A stretch of 64,000 nucleotides of DNA, from contig NZ_CP045651.1 of NCBI RefSeq assembly GCF_009557455.1, forward strand, positions 2,728,001-2,792,000. Direction: 5' to 3'. The notes beneath the pieces are model-generated. The model was not told the DNA's origin and ran no database searches. It saw only the letters and a list, made by a program, of their open reading frames with translations. Made by a program: the position numbers and the translations under genes. This document shows, piece by piece, positions 1-9,205 of this stretch. Source of the stretch: Alistipes sp. dk3624 (lineage in GTDB: Bacteria > Bacteroidota > Bacteroidia > Bacteroidales > Rikenellaceae). Position 1 is the stretch's first letter. Each line of letters starts with the position of its first letter.

Positions 1-1
1 A

Positions 2-625
2 ATGAAAATCATCTGCATCGGACGGAACTACGCCGAGCATGTCGCCGAACTGGACCATACGCGCGATCTGCCCGGGAAACCGCAGTTCTTCATGAAGCCC
101 GACACGGCGCTGTTGCGCAACAACGATCCGTTCTACGTGCCTGCGTTCAGCCGGGATCTGCACTACGAGACGGAACTGGTCGTCCGGATCAACCGCGTGG
201 GCAAGGCGATCGAAGAGCGTTTCGCCCCGCGTTATTACGACGAGGTGGGGCTCGGTATCGACTTTACGGCCCGCGACCTGCAACGCGAGTGCATTGCAGG
301 AGGTTTGCCGTGGGAGATCGGCAAGGCGTTCGACCATTCGGCGGCGCTGTCGCCGCAGTTCGTTCCGCTGGCCGAACTGGGCGGCGACGTGCAGCGGTTG
401 CATTTCGAGATGTCGCTCAACGACGAGGTGCGCCAGCGCGGCGATACGTCGCAGATGATTTTCGGCGTGAACCGGGTGATCGCTTACGTGTCGCAGTTCG
501 TGACGCTGAAAATCGGCGACCTGATCTATACGGGCACGCCGGTCGGCGTCGGTCCGGTGCGTCCCGGAGATCGTATCCGGGCCTCGCTCGAAGGACGTTT
601 GCTACTCGATTTCGACATCAAGTAA
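2..625 (+). CDS. Fumarylacetoacetate hydrolase (FAH) family protein
   Basis: A 207-residue single-domain FAH-fold protein, the usual size for the short bacterial members, which act as hydrolases, decarboxylases or isomerases on 2-oxo acid or acylpyruvate compounds in the cytoplasm. The N-terminus (MKIICIGRNYAEH) is the normal family start, so the ORF looks complete although only one base precedes it. Metal-ligand positions are present: the ExE pair at E56/E58 in YETELVV and D87 in GIDFTARDLQ. The C-terminus carries the usual GDLIYTGTPVGVGPV segment. The substrate cannot be told from sequence. A Crp/Fnr regulator follows 28 bp downstream on the same strand, but nothing shows a functional link. 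Confidence 0.92.
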   Translation: MKIICIGRNYAEHVAELDHTRDLPGKPQFFMKPDTALLRNNDPFYVPAFSRDLHYETELVVRINRVGKAIEERFAPRYYDEVGLGIDFTARDLQRECIAGGLPWEIGKAFDHSAALSPQFVPLAELGGDVQRLHFEMSLNDEVRQRGDTSQMIFGVNRVIAYVSQFVTLKIGDLIYTGTPVGVGPVRPGDRIRASLEGRLLLDFDIK

Positions 626-653
626 AATTTGGACGAGTACCTTTGTCGCGTTT

Positions 654-1232
654 ATGAACCGATTCAATCGTTATGCCGACCGGCTGGATGTCTCTTTGTT
701 GAAACCGCTTTTTACGGAACGAGGCGAGCGCCGGGTTTACGGACGGGGCGAACCGTTCCTGACGGCCGGAAGCGTTCCCCGTTTCGTCGCTTTCGTCGAG
801 AGCGGCGTGTTTCGCTATACGTGCCTTGACGGGCGCGGAAACGAGCATGTGGTGGGATATGCCTTCCCGGACGAATACGTTTGCGATTACCGGTCGTTTA
901 TCTGCGGTACGGCTGCCGTGGTCGATATCCGGGCGGTTGCGGAGTCGGTGTCGTACCTGCTCCCCTGCACGGAGCTCGAACGTTACTGGGAAAGCGGTAT
1001 CGAAGGGCAGCGCCTGGGGCGCCGGGTCGCCGAGGAACTGTTTGCCATAACTTACGACCGGCTGCTCGATTTCTATTGTAAAACGCCCGAAGAGCACTAT
1101 CTGAATCTGATCGACCGTTATCCGGGGCTTGTGGACGTTATTCCGCTCAAGGAGTTGGCTTCGTTTATCGGCGTGACGCCGGAGACGGTCAGCCACATTC
1201 GCCGAAAATTGTCATCGAAAAGAAAATCTTGA
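654..1232 (+). CDS. Crp/Fnr-family transcriptional regulator
   Basis: 192 residues with a cyclic-nucleotide-binding-like beta-roll in the first ~115 residues and a C-terminal helix-turn-helix (residues ~165-190, IPLKELASFIGVTPETVSHIRRKL). There is no cysteine cluster, so it is not an oxygen-sensing FNR; the effector is unknown, and many Bacteroidota members bind no cAMP. It is a cytoplasmic DNA-binding regulator. The start ATG lies only 9 bp after a TACCTTTG match to the -7 element (638-645), so a nearly leaderless transcript is possible. Target genes are unknown; the downstream SDR gene is the nearest candidate. Confidence 0.9.
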   Translation: MNRFNRYADRLDVSLLKPLFTERGERRVYGRGEPFLTAGSVPRFVAFVESGVFRYTCLDGRGNEHVVGYAFPDEYVCDYRSFICGTAAVVDIRAVAESVSYLLPCTELERYWESGIEGQRLGRRVAEELFAITYDRLLDFYCKTPEEHYLNLIDRYPGLVDVIPLKELASFIGVTPETVSHIRRKLSSKRKS

Positions 1233-1299
1233 ATTTTTTCAAGAAATTCCGCGCCGAGCGTATGTATTTTTGGCCGTAGTTAATTATGGAACGCATACG

Positions 1300-2034
1300 A
1301 TGACGAGAACAAACGATGTTTCGAAAACGGCGGTCGTGATCGGAGCTACTTCCGGGATCGGCCGCGAAGTGGCGGCGCAGCTCGCCTCGCAGGGTTACCG
1401 CGTGGGGATTACCGGCCGGAGGGAGGCTTTGCTGGAGGAACTGGCGCGTTCCGCTCCGCAACGCTATGAAACGGCCGCTTTCGATATTGCGCAACCCGAT
1501 GCCTGCGACCGGCTCGCGGCGTTGACCGGCTCGCTGGGAAGTCCGGAACTGATTGTTTTTTGCTCCGGGACGGGCGACCTGAACGACGGATTGGACTACC
1601 GGATCGAGGAGGCGACCAACCGGGTGAATGTGGACGGATTTACCCGCACGGTGGATTGGTGTTACCGTTATTTCGAATGTCGCGGCGGGGGATGTCTCGC
1701 GGCGGTTACCTCGGTGATGGGACTGCGCGGCAGCCGCACGGCCCCGTCTTATGCCGCGTCGAAAGCCTATCAGATCAATTACCTGGAGAGTCTGCGCCAG
1801 AAGGCTTGCCGTCAAAAGCTTCCGATTCGGGTCGTCGATATCCGTCCCGGATCGGTGCGCACGGCGATGATGAAAGGCGAAGGCCATTTCTGGATCGCTT
1901 CGCCGCAGCGGGCCGCGCAGTGCATTTGCCGGGCCGTTCGCAAAGGACGTTCCGTGCAGTACGTCACCCCGCGCTGGCGGTGGATCGGCTTGGCGCTGAA
2001 AATAATCCCCCGGAGCCTGTATCGCAGGATGTAA
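1300..2034 (+). CDS. SDR-family NAD(P)-dependent oxidoreductase
   Basis: A short-chain dehydrogenase of about 244 residues. The cofactor motif GATSGIG lies near the N-terminus, and the catalytic Tyr-x3-Lys is seen in SYAASKAYQ, preceded by a Ser-containing strand (AAVTSVMGLRGS). The frame is open to a TTG at 1270, but the ATG at 1300 places the Rossmann strand (TAVVIGATSGIG) at the usual distance and lies downstream of a TATTTTTG -7 match at 1265-1272, so I chose it. Classical SDRs reduce or oxidise carbonyl/hydroxyl groups with NAD(P)H; the substrate cannot be predicted. The C-terminus is basic and slightly hydrophobic, as in membrane-associated ketoacyl or sphinganine reductases, but that is weak evidence. 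Confidence 0.88.
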   Translation: MTRTNDVSKTAVVIGATSGIGREVAAQLASQGYRVGITGRREALLEELARSAPQRYETAAFDIAQPDACDRLAALTGSLGSPELIVFCSGTGDLNDGLDYRIEEATNRVNVDGFTRTVDWCYRYFECRGGGCLAAVTSVMGLRGSRTAPSYAASKAYQINYLESLRQKACRQKLPIRVVDIRPGSVRTAMMKGEGHFWIASPQRAAQCICRAVRKGRSVQYVTPRWRWIGLALKIIPRSLYRRM

Positions 2035-2158
2035 GCCTGGCCTTCTGCCGAATAGCGAGGTATAAAACGAATGGGAAAAGAGGATATTCAGGATGTTTTT
2101 GCGTAGTTTTGCAAGGTATCTCATCGGATGCGTCCGATGATAATCGAAAATCCTGCAT

Positions 2159-2764
2159 ATGTTTTTTATCGAAGAATTAAAAGAATACGATTTGATCCTG
2201 GCCAGTCGCTCTCCGCGGCGCAGGCAATTGCTCGCGGATTGCGGATTGGAGTTTTCGCTGGCCGGCGATTACGAAGTCGTCGAGGAGTATCCTCGCGACC
2301 TGCCGGCGGACGAAGTGGCCGCTTTCCTTTCGCGGTTGAAGTCGGAAGCCTATCCGGAGCCGCTCGGCGGGAAGGATATCCTGATTACGGCCGATACGGT
2401 CGTAATTGCGGACGGCCGTATTTTGGGCAAACCCGCCGGGCGGGAGACGGCGCTGGACATGTTGCGGAGCCTTTCCGGACGCAGTCATTCGGTGATTACC
2501 GGGGTTACGCTGCGCAATGGAAGCCGCAGCCGCACGTTCGATTCCCGGACAAAGGTTTTTTTTAAACAACTGTCCGACGAAGAGATCGACTATTACGTCG
2601 ACCGCTACCGTCCGTATGACAAGGCGGGCGCTTACGGCATTCAGGAATGGATCGGTTATGTGGCGATCGAGCGGATCGAAGGTTCGTTTTACAATGTAAT
2701 GGGGCTCCCTGTGCAAAAATTATTAACGGAACTTGAAATTTTTATCGAATTGAAAGAAAAATAA
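2159..2764 (+). CDS. maf: Maf-family nucleotide pyrophosphatase
   Basis: 201 residues, full family length. Maf hallmarks are present: SRSPRR near residue 17, ITADTVVIADGRILGKP in the middle and YDKAGAYGIQ near residue 158. Family members hydrolyse dTTP/UTP or modified nucleotides to the monophosphate and pyrophosphate, acting as cytoplasmic house-cleaning enzymes, sometimes linked to septum formation. A TAGTTTTG -7 match at 2104-2111 could drive it. It stands alone between an SDR and a lipoprotein gene. Confidence 0.94.
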   Translation: MFFIEELKEYDLILASRSPRRRQLLADCGLEFSLAGDYEVVEEYPRDLPADEVAAFLSRLKSEAYPEPLGGKDILITADTVVIADGRILGKPAGRETALDMLRSLSGRSHSVITGVTLRNGSRSRTFDSRTKVFFKQLSDEEIDYYVDRYRPYDKAGAYGIQEWIGYVAIERIEGSFYNVMGLPVQKLLTELEIFIELKEK

Positions 2765-2821
2765 GTACCGATCCTTTAAAAATGCTCTACATTTGCATTG
2801 AATATTTAAAGGATTGTTAGT

Positions 2822-4762
2822 ATGAGGAAAAATAAAGGCGGCTTCAATGCGGGACGGGTTCTGCTTTGCTGCATGGCGTCGGTCGTTGCGACCGGTTGCG
2901 TCAAAAATCCGAGCGACGGCCCGAAACCGGACGATCCGTCTGCGGGCGATTATCAGACGTTCGCGACGGCGCAGTCGTATGCCGCGAACATCGATTACCG
3001 TCTGAACGGTTATCAGATCGGTTTCGAGGTGTTCGGTGAAAATCCCTATGAAGAGAATGCCGACGGCGCTTTGACCAAGAAAGAGGTCGAACCTTATTTC
3101 CGGGGATATACCGACGAGACGGGGCATTTCTCCGGCAATCTGACGATGCCTTCGCTGGTGACGGAGGTCTGGTTGTCGTCCGATGCGATCGGTTCCGTCG
3201 GAACGGCGCATCTGAAAGTTTCCGGAAACCGGATCGATTTCGACCAGAACGAGTATATCGCGCAGCATGCCGGATCGAAAGCGATGACCGGGAGCGGTTA
3301 CACGTATCCGGACGATTGCAAAGTATTGTCCGAATGGACGGATGTATACGGAACGTTGCCTAATGTGCTGTCGGATAATGAACTGCCTGCCTCATTCGTT
3401 GCGAGGGTGGATAAGGTCTATTCGGGAGTCGTCGGCAAATTCATCACTACCGTTTATCCCGAATTGTTCGAAGATGAGGCCAGTGCGGATATTTCGATCG
3501 AGTCGCCGACCAAGATCAATATGGTCTTTCTGAAAAGCGGCGCTTCGTGGCAGAACGTCGTGGGATATTTTACCTATCCGACCGGAACGGTTCCTGCGGC
3601 GGACGCCCTGACGAAAATCATCGCATTCCCGAATGTAACCAAGTATTACAAAGGTAATTCGGATGTGCGTGTCGGGTCGTTGCTTGCCGGCGATCGGGTG
3701 CAGCTCAAGTACTGGGACGGAACGGCTTTTCAGGATGAATTCCCGGCCGGGGTCAGCATCGGATTTTTCCTGATGGGACACTGGTTTGCCAGTGGGAATA
3801 TCGCATCTTACGATTATGCGAAGGATATCCGTTATTCGAAGCCCGATTTGAACCCGATGGCGGACGGGAAGCGCCAGCAGCGCACGGTTTCTCTGTATGA
3901 CCGGCAAAGCGGATGGGTAGCCGTCGGATTCGAGGACAACAAGGACTGGAATTATACGGACGCGCTGTTCGGTCTACAGATGGAACACCAGAACGCGATT
4001 CCCGGCGTTCCTGATCTGCCGGAACCGGGCGCCGACCCCGATACCTACACCGAATACCGGGGAACGCTGGCGTTCGAGGATCTGTGGCCTTACGAAGGGG
4101 ACTACGATATGAACGACGTGGTCGTATTGTATAAAAGCCGGGTTTATACGGACAGAAGCAACAACGTGTCCCGTACCGTCGATGAATTTACCGCTAAACA
4201 CAATGGCGCGGCTTATACCGACGGTTTCGGTTATCAGTTGCACCTGCTCGGGGCGGATGCGGTTCGGAGCGTGCAGATCGAAAGCGACCTGGCGCCGTCT
4301 TCCTTCATGAAAGGGAAGAGCCTGGAACCGGGTCAGGATCATCCGACGGTCGTGTTGTTCGACGATATCGGCGTTGCGCTGGGACATACGTTTACAGTGA
4401 CGACTTCGTTTACCAGCGGGATCGGTTACGAGCGGGTCGTACCGCCTTACAATCCGTTCGCCGTATTGAAGACCGACGAAGGACGGGGATCCGAAGTGCA
4501 TTTGGTCAATTATCCTCCGACGGCGCTGGCCGACAGGACGCAGTTGCATTTCGGACACGACGTTTCGCAGCCCGACAAGGGCCTGTATTACGTGTCGAAA
4601 AACAATCAGTTCCCGTTTGCGATCCATATCGCCGGTTACGACTTCCGGTGTCCGAAGGAAGGAACGCGGATCGATGAGGCTTACCCCGATTTCAGCAGTT
4701 GGGTAGCTTCCGGGGGGCATAAGGATTGGTATCGGAATCCGGAAACATCGCTCGTTTACTGA
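2822..4762 (+). CDS. LruC-domain lipoprotein
   Basis: 646 residues starting with a lipoprotein signal peptide (lipobox VATGC, mature Cys at about residue 26). The second half contains the LruC/DUF4842 signature: AFEDLWPYEGDYDMNDVVV around residues 417-435, with acidic residues that look like a calcium-binding turn. These are secreted or surface-anchored proteins of unknown function, common in Bacteroidota and Leptospira. Repeated beta-strand-like segments suggest several extracellular domains. A TACATTTG -7 match lies at 2788-2795, 27 bp before the ATG. It is monocistronic, followed by a strong hairpin at 4780-4823. Confidence 0.88.
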   Translation: MRKNKGGFNAGRVLLCCMASVVATGCVKNPSDGPKPDDPSAGDYQTFATAQSYAANIDYRLNGYQIGFEVFGENPYEENADGALTKKEVEPYFRGYTDETGHFSGNLTMPSLVTEVWLSSDAIGSVGTAHLKVSGNRIDFDQNEYIAQHAGSKAMTGSGYTYPDDCKVLSEWTDVYGTLPNVLSDNELPASFVARVDKVYSGVVGKFITTVYPELFEDEASADISIESPTKINMVFLKSGASWQNVVGYFTYPTGTVPAADALTKIIAFPNVTKYYKGNSDVRVGSLLAGDRVQLKYWDGTAFQDEFPAGVSIGFFLMGHWFASGNIASYDYAKDIRYSKPDLNPMADGKRQQRTVSLYDRQSGWVAVGFEDNKDWNYTDALFGLQMEHQNAIPGVPDLPEPGADPDTYTEYRGTLAFEDLWPYEGDYDMNDVVVLYKSRVYTDRSNNVSRTVDEFTAKHNGAAYTDGFGYQLHLLGADAVRSVQIESDLAPSSFMKGKSLEPGQDHPTVVLFDDIGVALGHTFTVTTSFTSGIGYERVVPPYNPFAVLKTDEGRGSEVHLVNYPPTALADRTQLHFGHDVSQPDKGLYYVSKNNQFPFAIHIAGYDFRCPKEGTRIDEAYPDFSSWVASGGHKDWYRNPETSLVY

Positions 4763-4779
4763 TAATCCGAAAGCGTATA

Positions 4780-4823
4780 AAGACAGCCGGGAGGCTTCCG
4801 TGCGGAAGCCTCCCGGCTGTCTT
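4780..4823. terminator. Bidirectional hairpin between convergent genes
   Basis: Perfect 20-bp stem (4780-4799 with 4804-4823) and a 4-nt loop. It sits between the stop of the LruC gene and the stop of the convergent sirtuin gene, so it can serve both. No long T-tract is present on either side. Confidence 0.85.
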
Positions 4824-4832
4824 GGCGTAGGA

Positions 4833-5543
4833 TCAGAGATTTCCGAACTCGCCGATCAGCCTGTCCACAAGCAGCGGAGTGCCTTGCGCCGAGTTCATCC
4901 GGATAAGTTCTGTCGGGTTGCGGATACCGGACATATCCGGCTCGTTCGGGTCGATCAGGTAAACCGGGACATCCGGTCGGATGTAGCGTACCAGCGAGGC
5001 GGCCGGATACACGGCCAACGAGGTGCCTACGACGATCAGTAGATCCGCCGTAGCGGCGATTCGGGCCGCGCGGTCGAACATCGGGACGCCCTCGCCGAAA
5101 AAGACCACGAACGGACGTAGCAGCGATCCGTCCGGGGCGCGGTCGTCGAGGTGTTGTTCCCAACCTTCGATCGGTACGACCAGCGATTCGTCGGCGCTGC
5201 TGCGCAGTTTACGCAGTTCGCCGTGCAGGTGGGTGACGTGCGTGCTGCCGGCCCGCTCGTGCAGGTCGTCGATGTTCTGCGTGACGACCTCCACGTCGAA
5301 ATGATCTTCCAGTTTCCGGATCGCGTAGTGTCCGGCATTCGGCTCTTTCGACAGCAACTCGCGCCGCCGGATGTTGTAGAAGTCGATAACCGTTTTGCGG
5401 TTGCGAGCCAATGCTTCGGGGGTGCATACGTCCTCGATGCGGTATTTGTCCCACAGCCCGTCGGAGTCGCGGAAAGTCGAGATGCCGCTGTCGGCACTGA
5501 CTCCGGCGCCGGTGAAGACAACGATTTTTTTCCGGTTTTTCAT
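4833..5543 (-). CDS. cobB: NAD-dependent protein deacylase, sirtuin (CobB-like)
   Basis: 236 residues with the SIR2 fold markers: FTGAGVSADSGISTFR at residues 10-25, TQNIDDLHERAG at 89-99, the catalytic-type His107 in HLHGEL, and GTSLAVYPA. The enzyme removes acyl groups from lysine using NAD+. Y56 and R59 (FYNIRRREL) form the Tyr-x2-Arg pair that in CobB/SIRT5 accepts succinyl or malonyl lysine, so desuccinylase/demalonylase activity is inferred. The four cysteines that hold structural zinc in most sirtuins are absent: after HGEL the sequence continues RKLRSSADES and no CxxC pair occurs. It ends at the shared terminator with the LruC gene and appears monocistronic. Confidence 0.93.
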   Translation of the reverse strand: MKNRKKIVVFTGAGVSADSGISTFRDSDGLWDKYRIEDVCTPEALARNRKTVIDFYNIRRRELLSKEPNAGHYAIRKLEDHFDVEVVTQNIDDLHERAGSTHVTHLHGELRKLRSSADESLVVPIEGWEQHLDDRAPDGSLLRPFVVFFGEGVPMFDRAARIAATADLLIVVGTSLAVYPAASLVRYIRPDVPVYLIDPNEPDMSGIRNPTELIRMNSAQGTPLLVDRLIGEFGNL

Positions 5544-5637
5544 AACTTTTATTTTATATTACTAATAAACGAAACGTTCCGGCGGGCGTCGCAAGACGTT
5601 CCCACTCTCCTGGCTGTCGGTTTCGGACAGCGTGAGG

Positions 5638-7230
5638 TCAGGGTTCTACCGGATTGCATCGGATCGTTTCCAGCGCCGTAACATCGCCTTTTTTCAGCGT
5701 CACGTTGCCGCCTTCGGTGAATAGTTCGATGATATCGAACGGTTTGCCGGGGAAAAATACGTCGGTGAAGACGATCCGGCCGTCCGCCGCGAACAACTCC
5801 ATTGACGCGACGTCGACGAGCAACCGCCAGCGCATCGTTCCCGTTTCCGGTTCGTAGGGGGCGGTCTGTACGGAGGCGAAAGGATCCGAAAACCGGACGG
5901 CCGCCGCTTGCGTGCGGTCGACCCGGAACAGCCGTTTCTTCCGGTCGTATTCCATCGAGACGTACTCCCCGAGGTCGTTGCGGAGCCGGATGCCGTATCG
6001 CGACGGAGCATCCGGGCCGTCGATGCCATCGAAAGTCAGGTCGAGTTCGATGGGGGCTTTGTCGAACGGAATCCGGTCGGACAGCGTCGCCGTACGGTTT
6101 ATTTTCTGCCGTTTCAGTTTCACCGATCGGCCGCGAAGCCGTTCCAGTTCCCGCACCGGCTTCGATTTCAGCCGGTAGCCGTCGGCGCTGCGGACGATGC
6201 TCAGTTCGCGCGGGAAAGTGGCGGCTCCCGACCAAGACTGGGTCGTATGCCCCTGCGCGGCCGCCGCATATTGGTGCGAGTGCATCCAGCCGACGAAAAT
6301 CCGGCGGTCGTCCGGCGCGTTGTCGAACGTGATGCCCGCGTAATTATCCTTGCCGTAATCGATCCACAGCGTATCGGTTTGTTCGCTGGTAAAATGTTTT
6401 CCGTCGAAATCTCCGATAAAATACTGGGTCGCCGTAGCGAGCTTATCGGGCGTTTCGGTAAAATTCACGACGCTGGCCAGCAGCACCCATTTGATTTCTT
6501 TCGACCCTTCGACCCGGAGCGGAAACAGGTCGGGGCATTCCCACGGCCCGACGTGCGATCCGCGGTCGTGCCCGAATTCGCTGAGGTATTCCCAGTGCAG
6601 GCAGTCGGGCGATCCGTAGAACCGGACGGCTTTGCCGGCGGTCAGCACCATGATCCATTGTCCGGAAGGTTCGTACCGGACGATATGCGGATCGCGGAAG
6701 TCGGCGATGCCGGGATTCGGCAGAACCGGATTGGCGGCGTATTTGGTCCACGTGTGTCCCCGGTCGGTGCTGTATGCCAGTCCTTGCGACTGGGTTTCGA
6801 TCCGTCCCTGGGCGGCGGCGACCGGATCGTAATAGGTGAAGATCGCCAGAATCGGCGGATCGGCGGCGGTTCCGAGTCCGGACGTGTTGTTCAGGTCGGC
6901 TACGCAGCATCCCGAAAAGATATAGCCCAGGCTGTCCGGAGCCAGCGCGATCGGCATGTGCTGCCAGTTCAGCAGATCGCGGCTGACGGCATGTCCCCAG
7001 TACATCTCTCCCCAAGGGAGGTTGCCGTTTTCGTCGAACGGGATGTGCTGGTAGCAGAGGTGGTACTCGCCGTCGTAATAAACCAGTCCGTTCGGGTCGC
7101 TCATCCAGCCTTCGGCCGGCGAGAAGTGGATTCTCGGACGGTAATTTTCGGGCGGTTGCGGTTGGCCGCTTTGCGCTGCGAGCGTCGTGACGCAGCAGGC
7201 GAACAGCAGGGCGGTGATTTTTCGTTTCAT
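5638..7230 (-). CDS. Secreted glycoside hydrolase family 32 (sucrose/fructan hydrolase)
   Basis: About 530 residues. The reading frame is open far upstream into aspS, but the ATG at 7230 gives a clear signal peptide (MKRKITALLFACCVTTLAAQ), so this start is chosen. GH32 active-site blocks are all visible: WMSDPNG with the nucleophile D45, FRDPHIV (transition-state Asp), and WECPDLFPL with the acid/base Glu. The C-terminal beta-sandwich typical of GH32 follows. It would cleave beta-fructosyl linkages in sucrose, inulin or levan outside the cytoplasm. No SusC/D pair, fructokinase or sensor is beside it, so it is not in a standard fructan locus here. Two -7-like boxes (7249-7256 and 7259-7266, minus strand) lie upstream. 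Confidence 0.93.
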   Translation of the reverse strand: MKRKITALLFACCVTTLAAQSGQPQPPENYRPRIHFSPAEGWMSDPNGLVYYDGEYHLCYQHIPFDENGNLPWGEMYWGHAVSRDLLNWQHMPIALAPDSLGYIFSGCCVADLNNTSGLGTAADPPILAIFTYYDPVAAAQGRIETQSQGLAYSTDRGHTWTKYAANPVLPNPGIADFRDPHIVRYEPSGQWIMVLTAGKAVRFYGSPDCLHWEYLSEFGHDRGSHVGPWECPDLFPLRVEGSKEIKWVLLASVVNFTETPDKLATATQYFIGDFDGKHFTSEQTDTLWIDYGKDNYAGITFDNAPDDRRIFVGWMHSHQYAAAAQGHTTQSWSGAATFPRELSIVRSADGYRLKSKPVRELERLRGRSVKLKRQKINRTATLSDRIPFDKAPIELDLTFDGIDGPDAPSRYGIRLRNDLGEYVSMEYDRKKRLFRVDRTQAAAVRFSDPFASVQTAPYEPETGTMRWRLLVDVASMELFAADGRIVFTDVFFPGKPFDIIELFTEGGNVTLKKGDVTALETIRCNPVEP

Positions 7231-7306
7231 CGAGTCGTCGGTTTTATACAAATTTATACAAAAATATCCCGGAAAGGAAACCTCTCCGGGATGAATATCG
7301 AAACGG

Positions 7307-7332
7307 ACGACTCCCCGAAACGGGAATCGTCT
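7307..7332 (-). terminator. Hairpin after aspS
   Basis: Stem of 5+4 bp with one mismatch (GACGA/TCGTC, TCCC/GGGA) and a 6-nt loop, placed just past the aspS stop. A second, weaker GC hairpin sits at 7268-7292. Neither has a convincing T-tract. Confidence 0.5.
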
Positions 7333-7337
7333 TGGAT

Positions 7338-9095
7338 TTACTTTTCTTCTTTTTTGACGGTCAGCGACAGTTCTTCGAGCTGCGCGTTCGAAATGTTCGA
7401 AGGCGAGTCGATCATTACGTCGCGGCCCGAGTTGTTTTTCGGGAAGGCGATGTAGTCGCGGATCGAGTCGGCTCCGCCGAACAGCGCGCACCAGCGGTCG
7501 AACCCGAAGGCGATACCCCCGTGCGGCGGCGCGCCGAACCGGAATGCGTTCATCAGGAATCCGAACTGGTTCTCCGCCTCTTCGTGCGTAAAGCCGAGCG
7601 TTTCGAACATCTTTGCCTGCAGTTCGGCATCGAAGATACGGATCGACCCTCCGCCGACTTCCACGCCGTTGACGACGAAGTCGTAGGCGTTGGCCCGGAT
7701 TTTTCCCGGATCGGTGTCGAACAGGCCGATGTCTTCGGGATTCGGCGACGTGAACGGGTGGTGCATCGCGTAGAAACGCTGCGTCTGGTCGTCCCATTCG
7801 AGCAGCGGGAAATCGACTACCCACAGCGGCGCGAACTTCTCGTGCGACCGCAGTCCCAGCCGATTGCCCATTTCGAGGCGTAATTCGCACAGGGCGGTCT
7901 GCGTTTTTCTGCGCGGCCCGCTGAGGATCAGCAGCAGGTCGCCCGCTTTGGCGCCGCACTGCGCCGCCCATTTCCCGAGGTCTTGCTGTCCGTAGAACTT
8001 GTCTACGCTCGATTTGTAGTTGCCGTCGGCTTCGCAGCGCACGTACACCATGCCTTTGGCGCCGACCTGCGGCCTTTTGACGAATTCGGTCAGTTCGTCC
8101 AGCTGCTTGCGGGTATAGCCTGCGCACCCTTCGGCGCAGATCGCGCCGACATATTCGGCCGAATCGAATACGCCGAATCCCTTACCTTGGGCGGCTTCGG
8201 TAATGTCGTTGAACGTCATGCCGAACCGGATATCGGGTTTGTCCGATCCGTATTTATCCATCGCTTCGTGCCAGCCGATCCGCGGGAAGTTCCCGTCGAA
8301 CTCTTTGCCGAGGATGTTTTTGAACAGGCGCTTTGCCAGGCCTTCGAACATATTCAAAACGTCTTCGCGTTCGACGAACGACATTTCGCAGTCGATCTGC
8401 GTAAATTCCGGCTGACGGTCGGCCCGCAGGTCTTCGTCGCGGAAACAGCGCACGATCTGGAAATAGCGGTCGTAACCGGCCACCATCAGCAGTTGTTTGA
8501 ACGTTTGCGGCGACTGCGGCAGCGCGTAGAATTCGCCCGGGTTCATCCGCGACGGAACCACGAAGTCGCGCGCGCCTTCCGGCGTCGATTTGATCAGATA
8601 GGGCGTTTCTATTTCGAGAAAGCTATTTTCGTCCAGGTAATTGCGAATTTCGTGCGCCATCCGGTGACGCAGTATCAGCGCGTTTTTCAGCGGGTTGCGG
8701 CGCAGGTCGAGGAAACGGTATTTCATCCGCAGTTCATCGCCGCCGTCGCTGTTGTCTTCGATCGTGAACGGAGGGGTTTGCGATACGTTGAGCACCTTCA
8801 GTCCGTCGACCGCCACTTCGATCTCGCCGGTCGGGATCTTCGGGTTTTTCGCGGCCCGGGGGATCACTTTCCCGCTGGCCTGTATCACGTATTCGCGTCC
8901 CAGTCCGGCGGCCGTGGCGCGCACTTCGTCGGACGAATGTTCTTCGACTACCAATTGGGTGATGCCGTAACGGTCGCGGATATCGATGAACGTCATGGCG
9001 CCGAGATTTCTCACTTTCTGTACCCAGCCGGCCAGCGTAACGTTTTGGTCTGAATTTTCGATGCGGAGTTCTCCGCAGGTATGCGTTCTGTACAT
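7338..9095 (-). CDS. aspS: Aspartate--tRNA ligase
   Basis: 585 residues, full-length bacterial-type class II AspRS with the N-terminal OB-fold anticodon domain ([22 protein letters not shown]), motif 2/3 regions ([41 protein letters not shown]) and the GAD insertion domain in the middle. It charges tRNA-Asp in the cytoplasm. Start at 9095 ([11 protein letters not shown]) matches the family. It is transcribed divergently from tadA. Confidence 0.98.
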   Translation of the reverse strand: MYRTHTCGELRIENSDQNVTLAGWVQKVRNLGAMTFIDIRDRYGITQLVVEEHSSDEVRATAAGLGREYVIQASGKVIPRAAKNPKIPTGEIEVAVDGLKVLNVSQTPPFTIEDNSDGGDELRMKYRFLDLRRNPLKNALILRHRMAHEIRNYLDENSFLEIETPYLIKSTPEGARDFVVPSRMNPGEFYALPQSPQTFKQLLMVAGYDRYFQIVRCFRDEDLRADRQPEFTQIDCEMSFVEREDVLNMFEGLAKRLFKNILGKEFDGNFPRIGWHEAMDKYGSDKPDIRFGMTFNDITEAAQGKGFGVFDSAEYVGAICAEGCAGYTRKQLDELTEFVKRPQVGAKGMVYVRCEADGNYKSSVDKFYGQQDLGKWAAQCGAKAGDLLLILSGPRRKTQTALCELRLEMGNRLGLRSHEKFAPLWVVDFPLLEWDDQTQRFYAMHHPFTSPNPEDIGLFDTDPGKIRANAYDFVVNGVEVGGGSIRIFDAELQAKMFETLGFTHEEAENQFGFLMNAFRFGAPPHGGIAFGFDRWCALFGGADSIRDYIAFPKNNSGRDVMIDSPSNISNAQLEELSLTVKKEEK

Positions 9096-9205
9096 TACCT
9101 GATTTTTTATATTTTTGTCTTTTGAAATGCGGGAATGTGCCGGGAAATCAGTTCCTCCGATCCTGCAAAACAGGTTTCAAAGATAGTAAATTTCTGGCGA
9201 ACGGG

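Noticed and set aside
5908-7455. 515-codon open frame opposite the GH32 gene
   Set aside because: Antisense shadow of a GC-rich gene; composition is random and repetitive (many Arg/Val/Phe), no start context, while the GH32 motifs on the other strand are unmistakable.
7231-8127. N-terminal extension of the GH32 frame into aspS
   Set aside because: It lies inside aspS in another frame and would remove the signal peptide; the ATG at 7230 is the sensible start.
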